DNA of 64,000 bases, taken from contig JAPFFF010000007.1 of the NCBI GenBank assembly GCA_039105265.1, forward strand, positions 1,178,001 through 1,242,000, in the 5' to 3' direction. This document shows, piece by piece, positions 50,441 to 61,050 of this stretch. The notes below the pieces were generated by a model. The model made no database searches. It saw only the letters and a program-made list of their open reading frames with translations, and was not told the origin of the DNA. A program made the position numbers and the translations under genes. The first letter of the stretch is position 1; each line of letters begins with the position of its first letter. This DNA is from Tritrichomonas musculus (taxonomy: Eukaryota; Parabasalia; Tritrichomonadida; Tritrichomonadidae).

Positions 50441-53400
50441 ATGACTTACCCTTACTCGCCTACATCAAAATATGATCCCGAAATGAATACTGTTAATTCA
50501 CCATTTATAATGACAAGAGAATATCAACAGCATGTTGATGCTCTTGAAAGCGAAAATTTTACTCTTCGTATGTTACTGGACAATTTACAAGCAAGACTTG
50601 AATTTTTTATAAAATCACAAAATGAACCAGATGGTCGCCGAATATCTGATGTTCCAGGGCATCATAATATTGATGATTATATCAATTTCAATAATCAACT
50701 AGAACTAGCGTTAAAAGAAGAAGAAAGACTTGATGGAGCAGATCATCCAGAAGCTACTTTAGATATGACAACGCTTAATGCGCAAGTTGAAACATTACAA
50801 TCCAAAGTTGATGAACTTGAAGCAAAAAATAAAGATTTACAAAATTCGAATTTTGATCTTGAAAATAAAATTAGAGAACTTGAAGATAATAACGCCGAAA
50901 ATGAAAAAACAATTCAGCAACTCCAATTTGAAAATGATGAATTTCAAGAAGCAAATCAAAATAATCAAAACCAACTTGATGAACTTCAAAAACAACTCCA
51001 AGATGCACTTGATGAATTGGATCAAGAAAAAGAGAATTCAAAAGCCAAGGACTTGCAAATAGCAGAACTTGAAAAAAGGGAGCCGTCAATTGGCTTTAGT
51101 AGTATAGAAGAAACAGTAAAAAATTATGATAATGTTTTGCGGGAAAATGATGATTTAAAGAAAGAAAATTCAAATCTTCAAGCAAAAAATGATGAATTAA
51201 ACGATCAAATTAACAATTTGAAACAAAAGGTTCTTGATCTTGAAAATGAGCTTGAATCAATTTTAGCTGCCTTTGATGTTTCGGATAGTGGAGATCTAAT
51301 ATCCAAGTATGAAACGCTTAACCAAATTAACAATGAACTTCAAGAACAGATCGATGAAATTGGCCAAGAAAACGAAAAGCTTAGAAATGAGCTTGATGAA
51401 AACTTTGAAAAGATGAAATCCCAACCTCGTAAATCACCACGTGATGACACTTTTGATGTTACTCCAATTAGTAGATTTAACAGTACATTTACAATTGATG
51501 AAGGTGATAAGTTTTCACTTGATAATAATATCATATCTCCGAAAAGATCAACAACTTTAAGTGCTCAAAAGAAAATTGATCAACTTAAAGCAGAAAATCA
51601 GAAGTTAAAAGAAGAAGTAGAAGAACTTAATCTTCAACTTAAACAACTTGTTACCACCAAATCAACAATTCAAACTTCACCTTTCAAAGGCGAAATTTCA
51701 ACCCAAACAAATGTTGTCAAAGGAACATCTCCAATTAGAGGTGATAATTCCCTACAGAAGAAAGTAACAAAAAATACATCTCCAATTAAAAGTCAAAAGA
51801 GAATAGCTCAGCCAACATCCCCAATAAAGCCTAATTTCCATTTCTCTCAACCTATTAGCACTGATTATCAAGCACAATTGAATGATTCTAATACTCCGCA
51901 ATCGCCAAAAAGATCATTTATTAATGATTTACAAAACAAGATCAACGAATTGACAAAGCAAAACAAAGCTTTAGAAGAAGAAAATCTTGATCTTCATGAT
52001 CAACTTCGTAATCAAAATGGTGATTTACTTGTCTCTGACCCAGAATCTCAATTAAAGAATAGTAAAAATTCGAAACTCTCTCAAATTAGCGGATTAAATA
52101 ACAGCAGCTCTATCCGAAATAGTACATTAAATAGCATGAGTGCTTCATCGATTCTTAGCCCCGGTGAGCAAAAATTGAAAGCTGAAAATGAAAAATTAAG
52201 GCAAAGTTTAGAAGAGGTTAAAAAGACGCAAATTGGATCACCTCAAAGAAACAGAGAAATTGACCGTTTGAATAGAGAAATAGATTTATTGAAGAAAGAA
52301 AACGAAGAATTGAGAAAAGAATCGGATATGGATACAAAAGCTCTTCGTTTGAAAATGGAATTGATCAATGCTAAACAAAGAATTTCCCAGCTTGAGGCAG
52401 CATTAAAACAGATTAAAATCAATGTACAAAAACAAAAGAATCAATTTTTAACCAAAATGACAAACTTCACTCAAATCGTTAACAATAAAATAGATTCGCA
52501 AATGAATTCAACCAAAAACATTCAAGATCTTATTCCTCGTATATTAATGGATAAATCGCATTTTCCACTTACAAATTTGCGAAAAGATGTTGTTGCCTTT
52601 ATTGATGAAACATCTGATATGATGCGTGATTTAAGAGATGGTGCAACTGCATGTATAAGGGCAACCGCTGGCCTTTTAAGAAAGGGAAATAAAAAGAACC
52701 TTCAGATTCCACTTTCTGGTGGTGAAAAGAATCAAATTATGAATTTAAAGAAGAAATATAATTTAGATGCTTCATTTCAAAATGACAATGATGGAAACAA
52801 CTTTTATAAATTTGGATCAAATTCACCAGGCAATTCTGCTAAATCAAACACGCATTCTCCATCATATTCAACAAAAGATAGTTCTTCAAAAAGATTAATT
52901 GATACTTATAGTAGCGGATCTGATACAAAATCTAAGAAAACAAGTAATGCAAGTAGCGGTAATAGTGGAAATGGTGGCTTTAACTATAAGAGAACTGTTA
53001 CAATAAATAATGGATATGATAATAATAATAATGATAATGATAACAATAGTAATAATTCAAGCTTCAGAAGTGCAATTGATAACTATTACAATTTACCTAA
53101 ATCAAAGAAAGATATTCGTAGTGAACACAAAATTGTTCAGATTAAAAGTAGTAGTATGTCAGATTCGAGCCAATCGGGCGAATCGTCTGTACAGAAAAAA
53201 TATTCATTTATAATAAATCAATTTCAATTATTGATTAATGCATTGTGGGAATTATTTGGTGAGAGTGATAAAAGAGCTCCATCTATCCTTGAACTTATAA
53301 AGAATATTACTCAATTCAAAGAATTCATACAAAGATTCATTCAGACAATTAAAAAGAAATATGAAATAATTAGAAAATATGATGATGGAACAATAGAAAC

Positions 53401-53557
53401 AATTTCGCCAATTGTTGTTAACTTAATCAAATCTGTAAGAGAGCAAGTTTCAGTAGCTTCACAGAGACTACATGATGAACATAATGTTTTAATAGAGAGA
53501 ATTGAAAATGAAATAGCGCGTACTTATTATACTAATAATAATGCAGATGATTTATAA
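50441..53557 (+). CDS. CM1-motif coiled-coil protein (centrosomin/CDK5RAP2-like)
   Basis: A 1,038-residue protein. Near the N terminus, residues 24-60 (MTREYQQHVDALESENFTLR, then LDNLQARLEFF) resemble the CM1 motif of centrosomin, CDK5RAP2, Mto1 and Spc110 (L-K-K-E-N-F-x-L-K-L-R-I-x-x-L-E-E-R-L), which binds and activates the gamma-tubulin complex. Several coiled coils follow (residues 105-330, 370-410, 495-530, 585-670), broken by Ser/Pro and Asn-rich linkers with basic SPIK/SPIR repeats. A helical C terminus ends at residue 1038. It is a candidate microtubule-nucleation scaffold of the basal bodies or spindle poles. The CM1 call is by motif resemblance. An upstream ATG at 50421 opens a 7-codon frame whose TGA overlaps the real ATG. 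Confidence 0.7.
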   Translation: MTYPYSPTSKYDPEMNTVNSPFIMTREYQQHVDALESENFTLRMLLDNLQARLEFFIKSQNEPDGRRISDVPGHHNIDDYINFNNQLELALKEEERLDGADHPEATLDMTTLNAQVETLQSKVDELEAKNKDLQNSNFDLENKIRELEDNNAENEKTIQQLQFENDEFQEANQNNQNQLDELQKQLQDALDELDQEKENSKAKDLQIAELEKREPSIGFSSIEETVKNYDNVLRENDDLKKENSNLQAKNDELNDQINNLKQKVLDLENELESILAAFDVSDSGDLISKYETLNQINNELQEQIDEIGQENEKLRNELDENFEKMKSQPRKSPRDDTFDVTPISRFNSTFTIDEGDKFSLDNNIISPKRSTTLSAQKKIDQLKAENQKLKEEVEELNLQLKQLVTTKSTIQTSPFKGEISTQTNVVKGTSPIRGDNSLQKKVTKNTSPIKSQKRIAQPTSPIKPNFHFSQPISTDYQAQLNDSNTPQSPKRSFINDLQNKINELTKQNKALEEENLDLHDQLRNQNGDLLVSDPESQLKNSKNSKLSQISGLNNSSSIRNSTLNSMSASSILSPGEQKLKAENEKLRQSLEEVKKTQIGSPQRNREIDRLNREIDLLKKENEELRKESDMDTKALRLKMELINAKQRISQLEAALKQIKINVQKQKNQFLTKMTNFTQIVNNKIDSQMNSTKNIQDLIPRILMDKSHFPLTNLRKDVVAFIDETSDMMRDLRDGATACIRATAGLLRKGNKKNLQIPLSGGEKNQIMNLKKKYNLDASFQNDNDGNNFYKFGSNSPGNSAKSNTHSPSYSTKDSSSKRLIDTYSSGSDTKSKKTSNASSGNSGNGGFNYKRTVTINNGYDNNNNDNDNNSNNSSFRSAIDNYYNLPKSKKDIRSEHKIVQIKSSSMSDSSQSGESSVQKKYSFIINQFQLLINALWELFGESDKRAPSILELIKNITQFKEFIQRFIQTIKKKYEIIRKYDDGTIETISPIVVNLIKSVREQVSVASQRLHDEHNVLIERIENEIARTYYTNNNADDL

Positions 53558-53920
53558 AATATTATTATTTTTTTTTTATTATTATTAAATGTGTATATGT
53601 AATAAATTAAATTAACCAATCGATTAATTAATTATTTTATTTGTTTTATAAGTTTTCATAATGAGATTTTTGAATTACAAATCATACATCAATTAAGTTT
53701 AGCACATCAGTTTGATATTGTATATATATAAGTTGTTAAAAATATATTATTGAACTTTAATTTTTATTAATTTCTAGAATAAATGTGTTTTCATATTTAA
53801 TAAAATTTTCATATTTAATTTTAGTAATTAATGATTGACTATTTTATAATCAATGATTGTCTTTGGAATAAATTATCCAACAGACTTAAATCATCGATAA
53901 TTCTTGAAAAATATTTTAAA
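53558..53920. other. Intergenic spacer, convergent gene ends
   Basis: A/T-rich, no gene recognised. A TAATGATTGACT-like sequence occurs twice, near 53825 and 53850, too short to interpret. Confidence 0.5.
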
Positions 53921-55312
53921 TTATTGATGATATTTCGCTCTAATGAACAATGGCTTCAAAAAATTATATTCTTCTGCTGTTAAATAATCAGCAACTGATC
54001 TATAAATCAAAATTATAAAGAAACTCCATTGAAAAAAAAAACAATCATTTATAATTTTTGAATCTATCAAAGATGTATCAATTCCATTTTGATTTAAAAG
54101 AATTTTTAAAATTTCTATATAATGACTCAATGCAGCCTTATGAAGCAGGGTCATATTATAAAACTCACAATGTTTATAATTAATATTCAATAATTTTGGA
54201 TAAGATAAAAGAAATTCAACAACATCAGGAAAATTATTTTCACAAGCAACATACAATGATGAATTCAAATCAAATTTTTCATTTTTCTCATTTACTAAGA
54301 AATCAATTGTATTCAATATGAATTCCAAATTATAAGATGGAATAATTTCATCAAGAACAGATGAAGACAATGAAATAAAAGAATTATCAAGAATATAATT
54401 AGCAATTTCATTTCGATGTGAATTAACAGCATCATAAAAACAATCAATATCAAAAGAGACCTTTTTATCTTCAAGTAAATGAATGATTTCATAGTTGCCA
54501 CCAATGATTGCAGCGTTCATTGTTTTAGGATGAATTCTGAAATCATTTTGAATTAAGTATTTAAAAATTTGAATGCTTCCATTCAATGCCGCATATTCAA
54601 TATAATATAAATCTTCCTTTGAAAAAGTGGGAATATTATTGAATGCCTCAAAAAGTGACACGGGAATTGTGGAGTTTAGGTCAATTGTGTGATAATTGAT
54701 GAAATCAATGAAGTTGTTAAATTCATCATTACGAATAATTTGACAAATAACGTTTTCATTGTTTCCTTTCTTCCTTTTCGCCTTGAAATCATCAATACTG
54801 CCCATGTTCATGAGCAGAAAAGAACTCATGCTTGGAATATCGTATAGATGCTCGAAGTAGGAAGGCTTCTTTTCATATATTTCTGGATAAAAATATTTTT
54901 TGATATTCAGATTCGTTTCTATTGGAAATAAAGAATTGTCAATGATGTTTTCAATATCAATAAAGCCAAGTTCTACTAAAGCTAACAAAATTTCAGTGTT
55001 GTGCTTGAACATTATGCAAATTTTTCGTTGAAATTGCGGATCTGACAATTGATTTAGTTCTGTTGAAAAAGTGGAAAGAAGTTGGCATTGGTGATTTATA
55101 AGAGTTGGACGATAAGAAACGATTTTTTTCAATGAAAGAAAAAATTGTTGAACTGAAACATAATTTTCAAAAAATGGTACTGCTGCTTTATGAACTTCAT
55201 CAATATTATCAGAAGAGATATCAAACATTAAGTTTTGAAGTTCATTTGTTTCAGAAATTTTTTGATGTTTGTATATTAAATCGCTTGGTTTGAAAGATTG
55301 ATAACTATTCAT
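53921..55312 (-). CDS. DUF3447/ankyrin-repeat protein
   Basis: A 463-residue protein of a type with hundreds of copies in trichomonads. Residues 75-205 are the DUF3447 style (TLINHQCQLLSTFSTELNQL, NTEILLALVELGFIDIENII, FPIETNLNIKKYFYPEIYEK), followed by ankyrin-like repeats (IEYAALNGSIQIFKYLIQND, NFPDVVEFLLSYPKLLNINYKHCE, TLLHKAALSHYIEILKILLNQNG). Probably a cytosolic protein-binding scaffold. The last 30 residues (FFQWSFFIILIYRSVADYLT) include a hydrophobic run that is more likely a buried helix than a membrane anchor. It is paired head-to-head with the kinase-Sel1 relic, 64 bp between starts. Confidence 0.85.
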   Translation of the reverse strand: MNSYQSFKPSDLIYKHQKISETNELQNLMFDISSDNIDEVHKAAVPFFENYVSVQQFFLSLKKIVSYRPTLINHQCQLLSTFSTELNQLSDPQFQRKICIMFKHNTEILLALVELGFIDIENIIDNSLFPIETNLNIKKYFYPEIYEKKPSYFEHLYDIPSMSSFLLMNMGSIDDFKAKRKKGNNENVICQIIRNDEFNNFIDFINYHTIDLNSTIPVSLFEAFNNIPTFSKEDLYYIEYAALNGSIQIFKYLIQNDFRIHPKTMNAAIIGGNYEIIHLLEDKKVSFDIDCFYDAVNSHRNEIANYILDNSFISLSSSVLDEIIPSYNLEFILNTIDFLVNEKNEKFDLNSSLYVACENNFPDVVEFLLSYPKLLNINYKHCEFYNMTLLHKAALSHYIEILKILLNQNGIDTSLIDSKIINDCFFFQWSFFIILIYRSVADYLTAEEYNFLKPLFIRAKYHQ

Positions 55313-55376
55313 TAAAATTAAATTTTTTTGTTGTTAATTATTTGACCTTATTTGATCGTTGCTTTAAAAATTTTTA

Positions 55377-58300
55377 ATGTTTGGCAAATTCCAAGAATTT
55401 AGAGAATACTTAGCAAATAAAAAAATTGAAACGAGAAACAAAAAATTCAACTGTGTTCTAGATAATTTGAAACTATATCTAATTTCAAAAGATAATTCAT
55501 ATCCAAAAGATATTCAAGAAATAAATCAACATTTTAACAAAACAGATATTATAATAATTGATAATTATGAAGAATCTGATGAAAAATACTTTATTCTTTG
55601 TTTCGATAAAATAATCTTAATTATTGAACAAGCATAAATTAAGATTTTTCTTATCAAACAACAAATCCTCTTTAATTATATTTTTAAAAAATACGAAAGA
55701 TATTTTTAGATAATCATATAAAATTTGATTATGTAGAATTCGACAATGAATCATCTTTTTATAATGAACTTGAAGCATTTGAAAGTCAATTTATCATTCG
55801 ACCAATTCAATCCACGCATATAACTCGTTTTTGGAGAATTATTCGATCAAGTTAAAAAGTTACCGAGATTTAACGTCAGACAGAGTCTACGATATTTTAC
55901 TCGAAGCCAACATTAGCTCAAAAAATGAAGCTATTCAATATGATGAATGTATCAAGCTATGTGATTTTGAATATGGCAAAAGTTAAAAAAGGTCAAATAA
56001 AGTTAAAAAAGGTCAAATAAAGATAATTTGTGTCATTATGTTCCAAAAGAGAAATAAAAGAGATGTTGAATGTATGAAATTGCAAGACAGAGAGATCAAC
56101 AACTACATGCGAGTATCACATCCATTCTTACCACAATATTATGTCAAGTTCATTGCAATTGAATACATTCAAGGAAAAACGTTAAATAAAGAAACAATTG
56201 CCTGATAAACAAAAGTTAAAAATTGCGTTTGAAATGATGATTGCGATTGAGTATCTTCATAATAATAACTTCATTTATCGTGATTTGAAGCCAAATAACG
56301 TAATTCTTGAAATCATAGCGGAACACTTGTTCTCATTGATCTTGATCGAATGATTTCACGTGGAGATTTGATTGCGAATAATGAAATAAATAAAGATTTT
56401 AGTCTTTTGTTCGCCGCACCTGAATTTAATTATGGTGAAGTCTCTTTTGCTTCTGATGTTTATTCAATTGGTATGATGATATATTACATCATCACTGGAA
56501 ATTATCCAAAATCAATTATAAACAACTTTGATGATTTTCTCCGAATTTTTCGAAGTTAAAAAAAAAATGTGTGAAAGATGTGCTCAAGTTGATCCAAAGA
56601 AAAGACCTTCAATTTCAGAATTAATAGATTCTTTCTATAAAGATTATTATTGTGATATTCACATTCACTTATTCGCAGCAATTATCGGAAGTGAATGTAA
56701 TTGAAACAACAAAAAATATTCATTCACATATGTTTAAACATAATTGTGCATTTATTGCTGAGTATAATGATATTTATTCACAAGATTGTCTTTCACAGAA
56801 TTATCTGAGAGGATTGTTTTTGCCACGTGACATTGTAAAGTTTTTTTCATTTTCTCAAAATAGAGTAAAGTTTCTTATTTTTAGTTATCAGGTGAACCTG
56901 ATTCCAATAAAGCTATTTATTTTTATACTCTTGCTGCTAATAAAAATCATCCAAATGCACAATTGGCACTTGGCAACATTTATTATTATGGAAATTATTG
57001 CAAAAAATATTGCAAAATGTTATAGAAGCACAAGTTAATCTTGGTTATATTTATTTTTTGGATGATGATATTCCACATGATATAAACAAAGCAATTAATT
57101 ATTTAACTCCTGCTGCAGATAATAATAATCATCCAAGAGCACAATATTTTCTTGGTCGTATATATTAATAAAGCAATTCATTATTATACACTTGCAGCCA
57201 ATCAAAATAATATTGGAGCACAAGCTGTTCTTGGAAACTTATATGAAGAAGGAAGATTTGTTAATCGTGAAATAAATAAAGCAATTTATTATTATTCACT
57301 TGCAGCAAATCAAAATAATATTGGAGCACAATATTTACTTGGCCATATTTATGAAGAAGGGAAATATGTAATTCGTGATATTAACAAGTCAATTTATTAT
57401 TATACACTTGCAGCAAATCAAAATTATTTTAAAGCACAAGCTGCTCTTGGAGTAATATATAGCGAAGGAAGATTTGTTAATCGTGATATACATAAAGCAA
57501 TTCATTATTTAACTCCTGCTGCAAATTAAAATCATCCAATTGCACAATGTCATCTTGTTTTATATTTATTATTTTTTCCCTGAAAAAAATCCTGATATTA
57601 ATCAATGTATTATTTATTATTCACTTGCAGCCAATCAAAATTATTTTAAAGCACAAGCTGCTCTTGGAAACTTATATGAAGAAGGGAAATATGCAACTCG
57701 TGATATAAATAAAGCAATTCATTATTATTCACTTGCTGCAGATCAAAACCATCCTGAATCACAATTTAGACTTGGTAATCTTTATTATGAAGGTTTATAT
57801 GTTCCACGTAATATAAAAGAAGCCATTCATTACTTTACATTAGCGGCAGATCAAAATAATGCTCATTCGCAGTTTATGTTGGGATCGCTTTGTTATCATA
57901 GAAAATATGTTGATAAAGCGATCTATCATTACACTCTTGCTGCCAATCAAAAAGATGCAAATGCAAAATATAATCTTGGTATAATTTATTTTAATGGCGA
58001 GTTTGTTAAACGTGATTATAAAAAAGCAATTAATTATTTATCACAAGTTGATAATGACTCTTTTTCAAGTGCTCAATTTTTAATCGGAAAAATTTATTGT
58101 GATCGTTACAATGATTATTACAATATTGATAAAGCGATTTATTATCTTCAAATTGCTTCTGATCAAAATCATCCTTTGGCACAAGCTGAACTTGGTCATA
58201 TTTATATTCATGAAGAATTTGGTAGATTAGATTATAAAAAAGCTTTGCATTACATTAAATCAAAATTGTTCAAACGCACAATTTATTCATGAATTAAGGA

Positions 58301-59588
58301 AATGTTTACAAAAAGACATGAATAAAGCAATTCATTATCACACACTTGCTGCAAATCAAGATGATCCTGATGCATTGTATCAACTAGGTTTTTTTTTATT
58401 GTAATGGAATTTGTGTTACTAAAGACATTCCAAAAGCCATTTATTATTATAATATAATTCATATTCTACCAAAAATCTCGGTTATATTTATTTACATGGA
58501 AAAAAAGACATTAATGAAGGTCTCCGTTATTATAAACTAGCTTTTGATCGACATAAGGCTGAAGCACAATATGATCTTTTTTGTTTAACGTGACATCAAT
58601 AAAGCTATTCATTGTTTTTCACTGGCTGCAAATCAATGTTATGCAGGAGCATACAATAACCATGGATATATTTATTATCATGGAGAATATGTTAAAAACG
58701 ATCTTGAAAAAGCAATTTATTATTTTAAACTTGCTACAAGTTTGAATTATTCAGATTCGCAATCTGCACTTGGCTTTATTTATTGCGATAATATGGATAT
58801 AGAAAAATGTTTATATTACATTAAACTAGCTGCAGGAAATGGTAATAAAAGTGCAATGCTTTGTTGGCAAATATGTCAAAAAAGATATTTCAAAAGCAAT
58901 CTCTTATTACAAAGAATGTTCATCATTTAACAATCTTGCACCCATTTACAAGAATGGCGATGGAGTTGAGAAAAATATAGCAAATGCAATTGAATACTTG
59001 AATGGAGCAATTAAGATAGATAAAAATAACAAGGCTGCATTGATTGATTTATCTAGAATGTATTTCTATGGTGATGGTTGTGATGCAGATATAAAATCGT
59101 GCAATTGATTTACTATTTCGTGCATGTGAAAAAGATGTTGCTTATTCACCAATGTTTCAATGTTTTTATGTTACTTACAAAACTTGGTTCTTCTTTTTCT
59201 TTTGATAATATAAAGAAAGAAGTTGAAAGTCATGCAAAGCAGAAGAAATTGATCAAACTTCTTTAATAGTGCGTATTGTGAAGATTTTAGGCAATACATG
59301 GAGCAATGTGATTATAAACTGGTACGCAAATTTTCGGACTTTATCGTACTATTCAATTCATTGAATTTTAAAAATAATCAATTCAATATTTGAAAAGTTC
59401 ATTCAAATTTGAATCGTCCGAAAAAAATTGCGTACCAGTTTATAATATATGATGAAGACCGGAAAATTCAAATAAAATGTTTAATTAATCATGAAGATGA
59501 AAAAGTTAAAAAGAGAAAATCAATAGAAACTAAAATTGCTGATATAAATGAGTTGTTGTATGAAGGACTTGGAATCGATTTATGCTAA
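55377..59588 (+). pseudogene. Kinase-Sel1-repeat fusion pseudogene
   Basis: One ancestral gene can be followed through many frames. An N-terminal block (55377-55637, MFGKFQEFREYLANKK) precedes a kinase domain (about 55970-56700) with IEYLHNNNFIYRDLKPNNVIL, SFASDVYSIGMMIYYI and PKKRPSISELI. Sel1-like repeats run from about 56880 to 59100 (AIHYYTLAANQN, AQAALGNLYEEGKY). The C-terminal tail (VRIVKILGNTWSNVI, then YDEDRKIQIKCLINHEDEK) ends at the TAA at 59586-59588. Many frameshifts and stops interrupt it; the best surviving frames are 57152-57529 and 57540-58292. A 128-bp inverted-repeat element splits the tail. Such kinase-Sel1 genes are a large trichomonad family, so intact paralogues are expected. 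Confidence 0.85.
59315..59442. mobile_element. Short inverted-repeat element (MITE), family B
   Basis: A 128-bp noncoding element with terminal inverted repeats of about 25 bp starting TAAACTGGTACGCAA. It is flanked by TA on both sides (59313-59314 and 59443-59444). It splits the codons NVI and IYDED in the tail of the kinase-Sel1 relic. The repeats are nearly perfect, differing by a two-base run in the A tract near the inner end. The sequence differs from family A apart from GGTAC and the TA preference. It is probably mobilised by a Tc1/mariner-type enzyme. Confidence 0.8.
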
Positions 59589-60417
59589 TTTGGATCAAAT
59601 TTCATTCAAAAATAACGTTTTGTGATTTCCAATCTAATCAATTAAGAAGACCAGATTTTAAAGAGGAGCTTTATTGAATATAAAGATGCTATTTTTTTTA
59701 TAATTATCATGCATCCTGATCTTCTGTATATATAGAAATTACAGCAATTTCTATACTATCAGAAAGTTTGATTGAATGCAAAAACTGCATTTATACTTTC
59801 TAGAAAGTTTGATCTGTTCTATTTTTCATCAATAAAGCAAGTAGTGGAAAATAAAATTGTTTTCAAATAAGACTATAATTACTATAAAATGCGTATAATT
59901 TTATTCAATTTTTTGAGTGAAAAATAACAAAATTCTCACAATTTTCTATACCGTGAATATCTCTAATTTAGTTCTTTCTTTTCGATCAAAAAATTATTCG
60001 ATAATCATATTTTTGGCCTTTATTTTCACATTAATGTGCCAATTATAAAGTCTTGAAACAGGTTCTAAAGTGATGTTTTTGATGCATTTTCGCATTAAAT
60101 ATCAAAAACGTCACTTTTTTCTATTCACATAAAAAAGTGTCAAAAGCATCAAAAAAAAGTTAATCTTTTTCTAAAATTTTTATATAACTCTTCCTCAGAA
60201 AATATATGTTTCAATATTCGATGTAATGTCTGCCTTCATAAAAGTTTATTTTTTATTTTGAAATTTAATTCAAAATTTAAATTTAAACTTTGTATAAAAT
60301 TTAAAAAAAATTAATATCAATAATATATATAAAGGACCGTAGCGGAAAAAAGTAGAATATTTATAGTATAAATATCTGGTTTAAGACACAATAATATTAA
60401 TATTTTTTTAAAATTTG
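59589..60417. other. Intergenic region rich in hairpins
   Basis: No protein gene. Several inverted repeats cluster here: AGAAATT with AATTTCT around ACAGC (59736-59754), AATGCA with TGCATT around AAAAC (59775-59791), the palindrome CTTTCTAGAAAG (59798-59809) and a long hairpin at 60067-60117. CAGAAAGTTTGAT and TAGAAAGTTTGAT form a direct repeat. A structured RNA or an old element could explain this; neither is shown. Confidence 0.5.
60067..60117. repeat. 17-bp-stem hairpin
   Basis: AAAGTGATGTTTTTGAT pairs with ATCAAAAACGTCACTTT with one mismatch, across a 17-base loop. CAAAAGCATCAAAAAA just downstream is a further partial match. Candidate structured RNA or inverted-repeat relic. Confidence 0.55.
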
Positions 60418-60771
60418 TTATTTTTGCTGGCGTTTTGTTCTAATAACTTTTGTTCCTTCAAATCCTGGGCGACTTTTAGATTCTGGTGTTCTGGAGCGGT
60501 TTCTAGAATTCGATGATTGCCAAGGCTTTTGTGAATGAAATTTATCTTTCTGCTGGCTTTGTTTTTGATTTGGTTGTTGTTTCTGCTGCTGTGGTTGATT
60601 CTGTTGTTGATTTGTGCTAGGTTTTGGACCTTGTTGATTTTGTTCTGGCTGAGGAGTGTCTTTCTGTTGTTGATCAGTATCTGTTGTTTCATTTGATGGA
60701 AGATAACGAAATATTTTATCATAATATTCTTTTGATTCTATAAGTTCAGCCATAATTTCTTCATCAGTCAT
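60418..60771 (-). CDS. Q-rich small protein of unknown function
   Basis: A 117-residue protein with an acidic helical start (MTDEEIMAELIESKEYYDKIFRYL would form one helix), a long Gln/Pro/Asn tract (DQQQKDTPQPEQNQQ and more) and a basic end (SRNRSRTPESKSRPGF, then RTKRQQK). The RS/RT-rich end suggests an RNA- or nucleus-associated role, inferred only. TAACCTTTGAAAG lies about 20-30 bases upstream of the ATG; its CCTTT resembles the trichomonad M5 core promoter motif. Confidence 0.55.
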   Translation of the reverse strand: MTDEEIMAELIESKEYYDKIFRYLPSNETTDTDQQQKDTPQPEQNQQGPKPSTNQQQNQPQQQKQQPNQKQSQQKDKFHSQKPWQSSNSRNRSRTPESKSRPGFEGTKVIRTKRQQK

Positions 60772-61050
60772 TCTCTCTTTTGTTTATTCTTTCAAAGGTT
60801 ATTTGGTCGAACAAAAAGCTTTTTAAAAAAATTAGAAATAGCAATTTGAAAATATTTTCAATTTGGACTAAATTATTATAAAAAATATGCTTTATATTGG
60901 AATAACAAATGTTTTACAAGCGTTAGTTTCTATATTAAAAGATAATATTAAATAGACATATAGATTGAGAAAAATACTATCTTTGAAAAAATTCAAAAGA
61001 TTTTTTCAACTTTTTCTATGTCTTAACTGAATTCAACGAAACTTTAACAA

